A stretch of 64,000 nucleotides of DNA from Atopsyche davidsoni (Eukaryota; Arthropoda; Insecta; Trichoptera; Hydrobiosidae). Position numbers and translations under genes: made by a program. Position 1 is the stretch's first letter, and every line of letters starts with the position of its first letter. Shown here piece by piece: positions 41,836 through 51,289 of the stretch. The DNA is taken from assembly GCA_022113835.1 (NCBI GenBank), contig JAILWY010000009.1, positions 9,648,001-9,712,000 of the forward strand. The letters are read 5' to 3'. The notes below the pieces were generated by a model. The model was not told where the DNA came from, searched no databases, and was given only the letters and a program-made list of their open reading frames with translations.

Positions 41836-42767
41836 TGGCTTTGCGTTTTTTTTTTATCAAAAATGTATTACAATGTTTTATTGCTAACAATTTCAGGAAA
41901 AACATTATAAATAAAAATGTATGTATTTTAAAGTCACTTTCCTGAATTTTTTTCGGATAAAATATGGTATTCCGTCTTTTTTAAGAGATATAAGCGCGCT
42001 TATTTTCAAACCTACCCTCAGACCACGCAAAAGTTGCGTGTAGCTTAATCTAAAGGGAAAATTAATAACTAAGATGGTTTTATAAAAAAAATATACAACA
42101 CAGATAACTCACAATTTCTTATTTCTTAATAATAATAAAGTTAGAATAAATTAGATGGTGAGATGATATTTGCACTACAGAGATATTTTTAAATTTTTGT
42201 CCTTCTCATTTTTACAATGCGAAACGAGTATAATCAACTTATCCAAGAAAATATATTGATTCTAATATGTTTGCGGACATAAAATATTTATTTTAACAAA
42301 TATGAGGTAACTTTGAACCTCAAAATTACATTGAAATTTATATTTTTTGTTGTTCTAGGCATTTATTTAAATATTACCTGTTATTATATAAGTACATAGA
42401 AAATATTAAAAAAAAAAAAATTCGAGCCTTGTGTATAAAAAATGGACCCCAAGGGGTGAAAAATGCGTATTCCTTAAATAAAGGAACATAAAATAAATGT
42501 TGCTACACACCAAACTACCATTTAAAATATATATTAGCAATAAATAATTGCAATTACTCCATATAGAATTCCCGATAATCATTACATCGCACTTAAGCAA
42601 TTGTTAACTTGCTTGCATGTTATTTAAAAATCCTCACTTCTTTTGATAATGCCAACTGAAAAGGTTGAGGAAGAATGTGGAAAAATCACAGAAGTAGTGA
42701 TTAAGTACATTTTTTCAAAAATTGAAAATTGATTAAAGAAACTCTTAGAAAAATATCATCGTGATTT

Positions 42768-42840
42768 GTGTGGGAATTGAGAACCCACATCCCCAAGCTT
42801 TCATGGCCGGTGCATTACCAATCATACTGGTACTAAGCAA
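42768..42840 (-). repeat. tRNA-like sequence, likely SINE relic
   Basis: Read on the minus strand, a B-box-like GGGTTCTCAATTCCC (42786-42772) follows an A-box and D-arm-like segment (GATTGGTAATGCA, about 42823-42811). A GAAAGC anticodon-arm-like stretch lies between. The T-arm helix GTGGG/CCCAC closes well, but an acceptor stem is not evident. The arrangement and the 73-nt span fit a tRNA-derived SINE head. The flanking stretches 42686-42737 and 42925-42965 both begin ATCACAGAAGTA and share TTGAAAAT-type sequence, possibly parts of the same insertion. Confidence 0.45.
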
Positions 42841-43038
42841 GAATTTTTAACAATCATATCCTATAATCTTTAATCAATTTTCTTGTACTTCATGTGAGAC
42901 GGTCTTCACGAAAATCAATAAGATATCACAGAAGTATTTTATTCAAAATATTAAAATTGAATAACACCGAGTACTCTCTGTCAAAAATATTGAAAACATT
43001 CCTATATGTAACAGTTGTTGTATATTTGAATTCCTCAG

Positions 43039-43275
43039 GCACGGCCGGGCCCTGCACGAACCACACGTGCCGCGGCGGGGGCGAGTGCGAGGCGCGCGAG
43101 GGCCGGCCCGTGTGCTCGTGCCCGCGCTGCGGCGCCCAGCTGGAGCCGGTCTGCGGCAGCGACGGCCGAACCTACGCCAGCGCGTGCAGGCTGCGCGCGC
43201 GAGCCTGCGAGGCCGCCGGGGAGGGCCGCGGCGACGCGCTCGCCGTGCTCGCCGTGCTCTACAACGGCACGTGCG
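43039..43275 (+). CDS. Module C exon: follistatin-type (FOLN + Kazal) domain of agrin-like protein
   Basis: A 237-nt phase-1 to phase-1 exon of 78 complete codons, seven longer than modules A and B. Ten cysteines are at exon residues 5, 10, 16, 25, 27, 30, 38, 49, 56 and 78. The core PVCGSDGRTYASAC spans residues 36-49. The extra length lies between the ninth and tenth cysteines (21 residues instead of 13) and includes an in-frame 9-bp tandem duplication giving Leu-Ala-Val twice. One residue is missing between cysteines five and six. Two N-glycosylation sequons are present: Asn7-His-Thr and Asn75-Gly-Thr. Predicted P1 is Ala32. Acceptor TCCTCAG ends at 43038; the donor is GTCAGT at 43276. The exon is extremely GC-rich, like module B. 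Confidence 0.92.
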
Positions 43276-43282
43276 GTCAGTA

Positions 43283-43327
43283 CCACCCCGCCCACCCCCT
43301 GCCCACCCTGCCCACTCCCCACTGCCC
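43283..43327 (-). promoter_or_regulatory. Predicted G-quadruplex tract beside the module C donor site
   Basis: On the minus (template) strand this tract holds seven runs of three or more G separated by one to seven bases, more than the four needed for a G-quadruplex. It starts 7 nt after the module C donor. The pattern is directly visible; folding and any effect on transcription or splicing are inference. Confidence 0.55.
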
Positions 43328-43605
43328 ACAAACATCAACTATACACCCAATACTTGCAGCTACCCAAGAGCGTTCTACATTTTAGACAAAACCACAAAAA
43401 AAAACACCTAAAATAAATAATCACTTAAGGCAGTTGCTTCCAGCCTTTTAATTGGCACTACGATAAAATATTAAGTAGAAACAATGCACGGAGTTAGTGT
43501 TACAAAATATAGTATTAAATTTCATTTCATTATCATTTGCAATTGATACATATCAAAAAACAATTTATCGAGCCCACAGTACCAAAAATCGTGAGTAATA
43601 CATAC

Positions 43606-44108
43606 ATTTATGACTCTTTTTTTCAATTGGAATTGATTAATTATACTCCTGTTGGGATTAGTTTTAAAATTAAAAAAAAAAAAACTTTTACAAACTTTGG
43701 TTTTGAAAGTCGTCATTTTATCCAATTTTTCAACATCTTCAAGATTTTATTTTACCCTGAAAATGGACGTAAATTAAATTTAAAAAAATATATATATATA
43801 ATTTATAGTTTTTTCAATACTCTGTAAAAAAATCAACTTTCGATATAGACAACTTTCGAATTAATTAAATGACACGATTTCGCCAGGTAATGGACTGTTT
43901 CTGGTGTGCCAACCAGACACCAGAGGCAGTCCAATCGTGTCATTTAATTAATTTAGAAAAAATTAAATTAATTAAAAAATAGTAAATTTATAAGAAATTA
44001 AAAAAATATTCTGTTCGGAAGAAGGGATGTATCAAACTTTTTGTATTTAATTTTTTTTGATTGGTGCAGTCAATTTTTTGCAAAACGGACTAGAAAATGA
44101 TCAAAAAT
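43606..44108. repeat. Rearranged copy of the 59-60 kb foldback element
   Basis: The left part (43606-43780) matches 59562-59750 closely: the inner left arm, then the central loop with TTTGGTTTTGAAA, CATCTTCAAG and CCTGAAAATGGACG. The right part (43979-44108) matches the outer right arm of that element, including GATTGGTGCAGT at about 44059-44070 and TCTGTTCGGAAGA near 44010. The outer left arm and inner right arm are missing. In place of the inner right arm lie AT-rich DNA and a compact hairpin (43859-43953). It is non-coding and probably a non-autonomous foldback transposon altered after insertion. Confidence 0.75.
43859..43953. repeat. Nested hairpin (21-bp perfect outer stem, 16-bp inner stem)
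   Basis: Outer arms 43859-43879 and 43933-43953 are perfect 21-bp reverse complements. Inner arms 43892-43907 and 43917-43932 pair over 16 bp with two mismatches around a 9-nt loop. The right side runs without a gap, while the left side bulges by 12 nt. Such a compact structure suggests a small MITE or a structured transcript in the intron. Confidence 0.8.
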
Positions 44109-45936
44109 AAAAATAATACGTTATTGTAAATGAGATAACTACCACACAAAAATGGGACTTGTAATGGTTTTTGTAATGGTGAAAACGAGTGTTTCATTGT
44201 ATTGGAATGTGATTTTAAGGCATCTACACACGTCGCAAATAATCGAAAAGATGCACACACTACAAAATACATGTGTATTATTTAAATTTTTGAACGTATT
44301 TGAAACGTAGTGGTGATATATATAAAATTTATGGAAATGTAATTTAACTTAAAATAAGATTATTCTTTGTTAAGTCTCAAAACCGCTTATTTAACTAAAA
44401 GTTTTATTGAAAACCCTCTTTTGAAAACGACCTTTTCGGTTGTACTTCTATAGTGCGTACATCAAAAGTATATATTTGTAATAGGTAAAAAATAATCACT
44501 TTCAGAAAAACATTATTTGTATTTTAAAAAAAGTGCTAACTTCAATATTTTTTATAAGAATGAAAATACGTTTTCAACCAGGAAAGTAAAAAAAACCACT
44601 AACTAGATGAAATTTTCTTTGTTGGAATGATTTTATATACTATGAATATAAAAGTTATTCTGTTTATCTTTATAATTTAATGCGATATAAATACGGATAT
44701 AGATACGAATAGACGAATTTATAAATCAAGATAGCTAAGAATAAATACCAAAGCCCATTAAAAACATATAATAAACATACTACGTGACTTTCAAAAAAAA
44801 TGGATACAATCGAAATTAATTTGATCGGGAATATGCTTTGTTCAGTTTCAAATAAAAACAAAAAATGTTTGTCTAGGTTATTGAAAGTGTAACAATATTC
44901 ATAAAAATACATTTATTTTGTTTTACTAATTTATGGGAATTCACATGTCATGTTATTTTATTACAAGGGTACATATATCTGTTTCCAGCATTTGAACTTA
45001 AAATTTAAAATTAAATTCATATAAATATAATTCATTTATAAAAATATAATGTTTGAAATAATATATAAAATAGCTATAAAATAAAATGAATAATCCTTTT
45101 GGCACATTGGATAAGGAGCAATGTTATTTTTTCAATTTTTCAATTGTAAACGTAAAATTAAATTCTCTAAGAGCATATATCATGTGAAACTCTTTTCCAT
45201 AAATCTTTTTTTATCAAATTTAAAACAATAAAACGAATATTGAGAAAATAGTAAAGTGAATAAGCTTTTTGGTCTCGACTCACTTGTTCTAAAATGAGTA
45301 AAAGAAGCAAAAAAATGTGAAGTAAATTACATAAATGGGATTCAAAAAACTGTAGACGAATATCAATTTTCCAATTAATTAATTAAATACAATAGAAGAA
45401 TTCCCAAAATTGTGTTCTCCGACCTTTCTGTTAGTGAATAAATTAAGGTCGTTTTGTGTCCCAAATAAAGATTAAACGAGTCTGGATATCACATAGCACG
45501 CGACATTTTTCTTTCGAGTAATCATTAAAAATATCAAGAACATTGTAAACTGAATTACTGCGTGTAATTTCGTTTCAGCAAAGCAAGGGGCATATTTATT
45601 GTATATTTTTAATCGGTGTACAAAAAATACAGAAATTACCGAAACTGTATACCTAATGCTCGACTCAAATAAATCAAAGTTGTTTTACTCGTATTTCAGT
45701 ACACGATACGTTGTTGGCTGCTTTTTACCTACTGGCGAGCACAAATGAATTTTTGTTCAAATCTCTAACTATACAAATAAATAGTATGTAATCATACCGC
45801 CTACATTCAATATTACCCAATACTCGGTCACAAGTGAGGTTGTTTACGTGAAATATAATCGCATTGAGTCGATTTCCAGAATCGAATTGCCAATTGAGGG
45901 TTAAGTTGGGCTTACATTTTATTTCTTTGTTTTCAG

Positions 45937-46040
45937 AAACATGCGAAGAAAACAAATGCGATTTCTACGGGATTTGTGAGATGGAAAGCGTTGGAAAAAT
46001 CAAATGCGTCTGTCCTGGAAACTGTTCAGATTATGAAAAT
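45937..46040 (+). CDS. Module D first exon: FOLN half and start of Kazal half
   Basis: A 104-nt exon entering in phase 1 and leaving in phase 0 after 34 complete codons. It carries the first six cysteines of module D (exon residues 2, 7, 13, 23, 25 and 29), giving the FOLN half and the first two Kazal cysteines. It ends at Asn34. Residue Asn28 lies in an Asn-Cys-Ser sequon, an unusual sequon whose centre would be disulfide-bonded. Acceptor TTTTCAG ends at 45936; the donor is GTAAGC at 46041. Without the second exon the Kazal fold cannot close. Composition is clearly more AT-rich than modules B and C, with Lys, Asn and Glu codons ending in A or T. Confidence 0.9.
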
Positions 46041-47217
46041 GTAAGCATTTTTGTTTTTTATATTCCCTGTTATTATGTACTAACAATATATCATACCTTT
46101 GAACACAAATACTAGTTTATTTTATATTTAATCTATGTTATCAATTATGTACTAAAATTCTTCTTTATGTTGAGTAGAATCAAATTCAATATTTTAATAT
46201 ATTTTTCGATTAACTTTTGAATAAATTTTTAACAACTAAAATCGTATAACTCTCTTTAATAAAAAAAGGTTTTTTGCTTCATAAATCACTGAAACCTTTT
46301 TTTATTACATACAAGTACCATACTAAGATGTTGCTGTTGGATTTACTTTTGAATTCTCATAATATTTTATATTTAGCTTTACGTACCTTCTCATAACCCG
46401 GAAGATGACGAAAAATGTAACATTAAAAAGTTGTTGACAGAAAAATACTTATAATACCTTAGAAAAAAAATTCAGTAGCTATACAAGGAATGAAAGTTAT
46501 ATTTATCATACTTTATTTAAGCAAAAAACCTATTTCTATGATTTCTTTTAACAAATATCAAAAAATATTTTCATTTTGAATTAATTAAGAACCGTTAATG
46601 CTTGGTTTAAAATTATTTCAACCAAATAATTGTTTTATTAAATTTTACATATATAATTTTAAATACCATATATAAGATTTTTTTGTATTTTAACAAATTT
46701 CAGAAATTATTCACGAAAATGAAAACATTATTTCTCCTGCCACATTTCTCAAAATCGATTCAATTTATTCTGCTATTGGCAGAGTGCGAACTCACGTTTA
46801 ACAAGATAAACAAATTAAACTTTATTCCTTTCGGCGCGGGAGTGATATCGATTGACGCCTATTACTGAGAAATGTATCAGCATAGATGTCTGAAAATATT
46901 CTTTGCTTTTAACAATGCGTCTACATTAGCTATTTTCAAATTAAATTTATACCATATTATAACGAGAAAAAATTGATTTTAAATTTGTTTTTCGATTATC
47001 ATTATCAAATATATTTTATTTTAGTATAAAGTTGCAGTTTAAATATATATTATATTTATTCAACTTGTACTAAATATCGTTTTATTTTAGTAGTAAAATA
47101 ATATTAACGTTGTCTCTTTCGCAATGCTGTTAATATTGTTTTGATGTTACGATTTATTTGCGTTTATTTCTCCATATGTCGAGTGAACCCTTCTCATGCA
47201 CAGTGTTTCCCATACAG
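46041..47217. other. Intron inside module D (1,177 nt, phase 0)
   Basis: It begins GTAAGC and ends CATACAG. It splits the Kazal half between its second and third cysteines. It is AT-rich; no element or exon is seen inside. Confidence 0.88.
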
Positions 47218-47329
47218 GACGGGGTGGTGTGCGGCTCCGACTCAATTTCCTACCCCAGCGAGTGTCACCTGAGGGCGCAGGCCTGCCAGCAGAGACTCAA
47301 CGTTTCCGTGGCCTACGTGGGCGACTGCT
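47218..47329 (+). CDS. Module D second exon: rest of Kazal half
   Basis: A 112-nt exon entering in phase 0 and leaving in phase 1, with 37 complete codons. It supplies the last four cysteines (exon residues 5, 16, 23 and 37) and the VVCGSDSISYPSEC core at residues 3-16. The two module D exons sum to 216 nt and 71 complete codons, identical to modules A and B. The spacer between Kazal cysteines two and three is nine residues instead of the seven seen in A, B and C, and Pro before Val is replaced by Val. A sequon Asn-Val-Ser lies in the last loop. The donor is GTAAGT at 47330, leaving a T to start the next codon, so another coding exon must follow. Confidence 0.92.
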
Positions 47330-48694
47330 GTAAGTACAGACCTCTTTGTGCATTTGCTATGTGTGATGCGTGGGTAGCACGCACAATGGTACTTTAAATT
47401 CGCAGAAATCTGTAGAGGTAAAATATAATACACATGTATTGTCGGTACCCATGGTCGTTATGTTAATTTATGAGAGTTTTGTCTGTAACCAATTACTTTG
47501 TATTGTTATTAACACAGCTTTCTACTTATACAGTAGATAAATATAAAATAACTACTTCAAGGTACATAAAATTACACATTACAAGACTCTGAATCGCCAA
47601 AAACATTTATTAAAAAAATGATAATAATAATAATAAAAAAAAACCTGTACCATAGAATTTATAAACATCTATATTTTTAAAATGTACCTCGTGAAGATAC
47701 CAAAGTTTTAACTTTTAAGATAAACTGAGCTCTTTGGCGTCATACATACACTATAAATTATACGTGTTTTATTATTTATTTTTTCTGATTGATTTTTTCG
47801 GGAAAGGTATTTTGAAATTGGATTCATCAATATTAAATATCCTTCGATTGTAAAGCCTTTTATAAAAAAATAATGAAGACTGGTAATAAAATTAATTATG
47901 TCCATAAAGCAAGCTTTCCGACGCCTACTTCATTTCGATGCAGGCAACGCGCCTTGCCACTAATTGATCAGAATTATAAGGTTTTCCTACCTTTTATTTT
48001 TAAATATATATAAGTAGCGGATATTTTTTAATCAATTATTAATATCAAAACGGAAAAATAGCACATATTAATTGAATTTATTTTCAAATGAAAACATAGT
48101 TCATATATTGTTATATAATTTATCACTTCAATGTTAAGAATATAATAAATAATTTTTCCAGACGTTACTAAGTAATTAAGTTTTATTATCTTCTATTATA
48201 TAATACTTTAACACTTGTTATCTCTTTAAAGTCATGTTCCCAAAACTACATTTACAAAATTATTTAAGTATTTTTGAATATATAGTTAATAGTTAGTTTT
48301 AGTATTTATATTATGCTAAATATGGCACAACATTTTAAAACTTGTTTCAATTTTGATTTTTTTTATTTTTACAAACTTTTAAAATAAAATAGTACATACC
48401 AAATATGAATACTCAAAAACCATGATTGAACGTTTTATTATTTATAAAGAATTTAGTGTATCGTTAATTAATTATATTTACGTATTAAGCAAATCTGTTA
48501 AATATATTGATGTATTTTTTTGTGCAACAATTATATCTGTATTTTTTTAATTAACTGCTCAATTTTTTTATTTATTTTTTTGATCTCAGTTATTTTTTAA
48601 AAAGTTAGTTAAAATTAAATAATTAATGACATACTAATTATATTTTACGGCAGCTAGTTAAATGCTGTGATGAAATATCATCACTCCTAGTCTC

Positions 48695-48875
48695 TCTGAA
48701 CACGTCATACTTTAATCTGGTCACGGTAAGTGGCACACGGGCGGTCCTTCAAGAATTAATTTTCATTACGTGCGCCGGCTTACCTGTGCCACGTGGCAGG
48801 GACGAGCTGCGAGGGACGAGGTGGACGCGACTGTCCGGATTCGCCTAGGTACGACCCGCCAGGGTTCTACACGTC
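48695..48875. other. GC-rich non-coding island 15 with inverted GTGGCACA motif
   Basis: The octamer GTGGCACA occurs at about 48731-48738 on the plus strand and again as TGTGCCAC at 48786-48793, so the two copies face each other. Each has a GTAAG neighbour that resembles a splice donor, on the plus strand for the first and the minus strand for the second. Plus-strand frames from candidate acceptors do not match the required phase. A regulatory island is more likely than an exon. Confidence 0.3.
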
Positions 48876-50936
48876 TCTCGAAACAAATTACAACATTTCC
48901 GTTTTAGAATGAACAATGATATAATTCATTATATGTAGGATAGCAATCAAACAATCTATTTATACATATATTAAGTTTATTACATTCAAATGAAAATAGA
49001 CACAAAAACCTATCTGAAAAAACTATTTTATGATCTAAAAAATAAAATTTTAAAAATTGTCTCATTACAATTTCGGTAAAGTCAAAATTAGACAAGTTCT
49101 ATTTTTTGTTTTTGCGGAAGTGCGTGTGCCTTTTTAAACACTACTGAAAGAAGGACTGGTGATATTGTATTGAATACAAGATTTTTTAACGTAGGTGTCT
49201 ATTATATTATATTTTAATTGTGTCATAATATGAGAAATTCAAAATATTTTTGACACAGAGTGCTTGGTGCAATTCCATTTTAATATTTTTGAATAAAATA
49301 CTTGAGTGACTGTTAACAAATATTTGGCAACAAAAAAAAAACTAAATGGCACTTAAAAATAATTTCATTTTCCTAGTTATATCAATGAATATTTGATAAT
49401 TATTACGTTATTAATTTACTTACATTTTAAAATGTGTACTTCAATCAAGCCTTACCTACATCAAAGCTAATAACAAACCCATTTATTAAATCAATTACAG
49501 GCGTTTATTCTATTACTAATGTCTCATTTTCTCGCTAATTCCGCGTTCAGTGTTACCAATTTCTCGTTAACGATTTTTAATTATCGCTTTTCCGTAAGGA
49601 AGTCGCAGCATCTTGCCAGTAACGCCGAGCCGATAGATGGTTGAGTAATGCCGCCGGTTAATTAGGTCCCTTGTTGTGTTTATCAAATAATAATAATGGT
49701 TATCAAACGTTTCTCGAGTCAAACATTTTCTAAGGCAATTACAATATCTACACATACTACATCGTTATCACTACTCAATTAATCGACGTTAACGTAAATA
49801 AATAAATTGCATCTTTGCTGCACGTAGGCTTGCAGTGTTCTTGTCTATCGATTGTTCATGTTTTTGTATTAATGTCTTCGTAATGGTAATTATGTTTGTG
49901 GCTTTAGATTGCTTGCTTGATTATTGATTGCCAACAACGAATTAATAATATCTTTATCATATCAATCGTATTAATGTTTTTTTTTTCTCTTTGTTTTCAT
50001 AGTGTATAAACAAAGCAATAAACTACAACTAAATATGGTTAAAAAGGATTATATTCAAGCTTACAATACATCAAACATAGTTTTATTTAAATACCACGTA
50101 CTTTTCCATAAAAAAGTATTTAACTAAACTATACTAAGCTTTAGTGAAACCATGTTTGGGGCTATTTAAGTACTTAGCCAATAAACCAACGTATTTATAA
50201 TACAAATGAGGCTTTGTAATTTTATAATAAGTACCCTAACATAGAATTTCTTGATCCGAAACTAATAGATTATTTTTAATCCTCCTAAATCTCAGTAACT
50301 CTCGTGTACCCGCATTAATATCAAAGAAGATTGGATAGGCTCCTGACATCTGATTTATGTTATTTGTACATGTATCCGATAACTGATTCAGATATGAAAT
50401 AATACTACTTGGTATTATCGAACCACTTAATATATAATTTAATATTATTGTTAAGCAGCGAGCTTCACTAAGTATCTATTATTGTATTATATAACACACG
50501 TGTAACTTGTGACCAATATATTCATTCATGTGGTATCATATTTGTCATCGAATAAATCAACAGTTTAAGAAAATTCAGTTAAATTTTCAAATTGCTAGAA
50601 ACAAGTCATTATACTACAGTATAGTTTTAATTGTTATATTTTCAATCTAAAAAAAATACAAGTATTGTAGCAAATACAACAAATCGATAAGTATGGCTCA
50701 TTGGTTGATTGGTTTGGCTGTTGACCCTTTGCAGAAGTTTTCTTGTTTGATCCGCTTTCAGGAAGTCAATTTCAGTAAACTTCTATATGTTACAATTTTA
50801 TAAAAGACATAATTATTTTATGTGAAAACAAAGTATTTTTTATTTAAAAGATTTTTTTTTTATATGCATATATATTTTATTATTTACCGTAATTCTAGAA
50901 CGTTTATTCTCTGGAAAAAGCAATTTTCAAAAGCAG

Positions 50937-51289
50937 GTGATAGAAAATTACTAGGTGCATTGCAGCTCGGTGACAGTTGCTCGGTTTCCCTGGCTGCTGC
51001 TGCTGCAGCTCCGGGCAGCAAGGCTGCCGCGGGTCCCGTAAGCTCCAGGAGTATAAATCATGAGGAGCAGGCCTGGCTGGAGCCGCACATGCGCCCGATA
51101 GCTTTTAATGCCTCGAGTTATTATGGGGAATATTTTGGGAGAGGCGCAACGATAGGTTACGAGCGTAGATACGTGGGGAGCAATATGTTAGGCTTATCTG
51201 CATTATGGAATATTATGCATAATAATCGAGAAAAACACTCCACGCTAAATCACCACTTTGCTTCTTTTAGATCGTATTTTAAATTTTAA
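50937..51289 (+). other. Ambiguous open stretch: candidate exon or conserved non-coding island
   Basis: A 155-codon frame, long for such AT-rich DNA, crosses a GC-rich block. If an acceptor AG at 50935-50936 were used, the frame would match the phase-1 donor of module D. It would continue through a Leu-Gly-Asp-Ser-Cys segment and a six-alanine run to a donor-like GTAAGC at 51038, or read on to a stop at 51287-51289. Against this, the acceptor lacks a polypyrimidine tract, there is no cysteine pattern or known domain, and the donor would change the phase from 1 to 0. The right half holds AT-rich motifs such as ATGCATAATAAT typical of regulatory DNA. I favour a non-coding island. Confidence 0.3.

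Larger units (their letters stand above)
35041..43038. other. Intron between modules B and C (7,998 nt)
   Basis: Phase-1 intron beginning GTTAGT and ending CCTCAG. It is AT-rich with little complex sequence. The GC-richer patches (about 36180-36260, 38270-38400 and 40300-40400) have no exon signature. A short tandem repeat lies near 41.8 kb and a tRNA-like SINE relic near 42.8 kb. No coding exon was found. Confidence 0.85.
43276..45936. other. Intron between modules C and D (2,661 nt)
   Basis: Phase-1 intron from GTCAGT to TTTCAG. Its first 55 nt are unusually C-rich. It then turns AT-rich and carries a rearranged foldback-repeat copy (43606-44108) that contains a 95-nt nested hairpin. The rest (44110-45936) is AT-rich DNA in which I see nothing specific. 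Confidence 0.85.
19955..47329 (+). other. Agrin-like gene, internal part (five exons, four follistatin/Kazal modules)
   Basis: Five exons read in one continuous frame and encode four tandem follistatin-type modules. Joining them gives split codons Gly, Gly and Glu at the three module borders, and no stop codon arises. Introns are about 14.7, 8.0, 2.7 and 1.2 kb. Linkers between modules are only a few residues, as in the follistatin array of agrin, a basement-membrane heparan-sulfate proteoglycan. Follistatin, SPARC-type proteins and multi-Kazal inhibitors are alternatives. They fit less well because four uninterrupted ten-cysteine modules are seen and no SPARC EF-hand or TGF-beta-binding head is visible. 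Both ends of the gene lie outside the window, so the agrin name is an inference. Confidence 0.6.

Noticed and set aside
42943..43411. Long open frames in other phases and on the minus strand over module C (up to 131 codons)
   Set aside because: They are Arg/Ala/Gly-rich shadows produced by the very high GC content of the real exon, which has the conserved ten-cysteine pattern and splice borders.
48653..48725. Possible exon with an open frame ending at a strong GTAAGT donor
   Set aside because: The phase required after module D (phase 1) gives a stop within three codons, and the sequence has no cysteine pattern.
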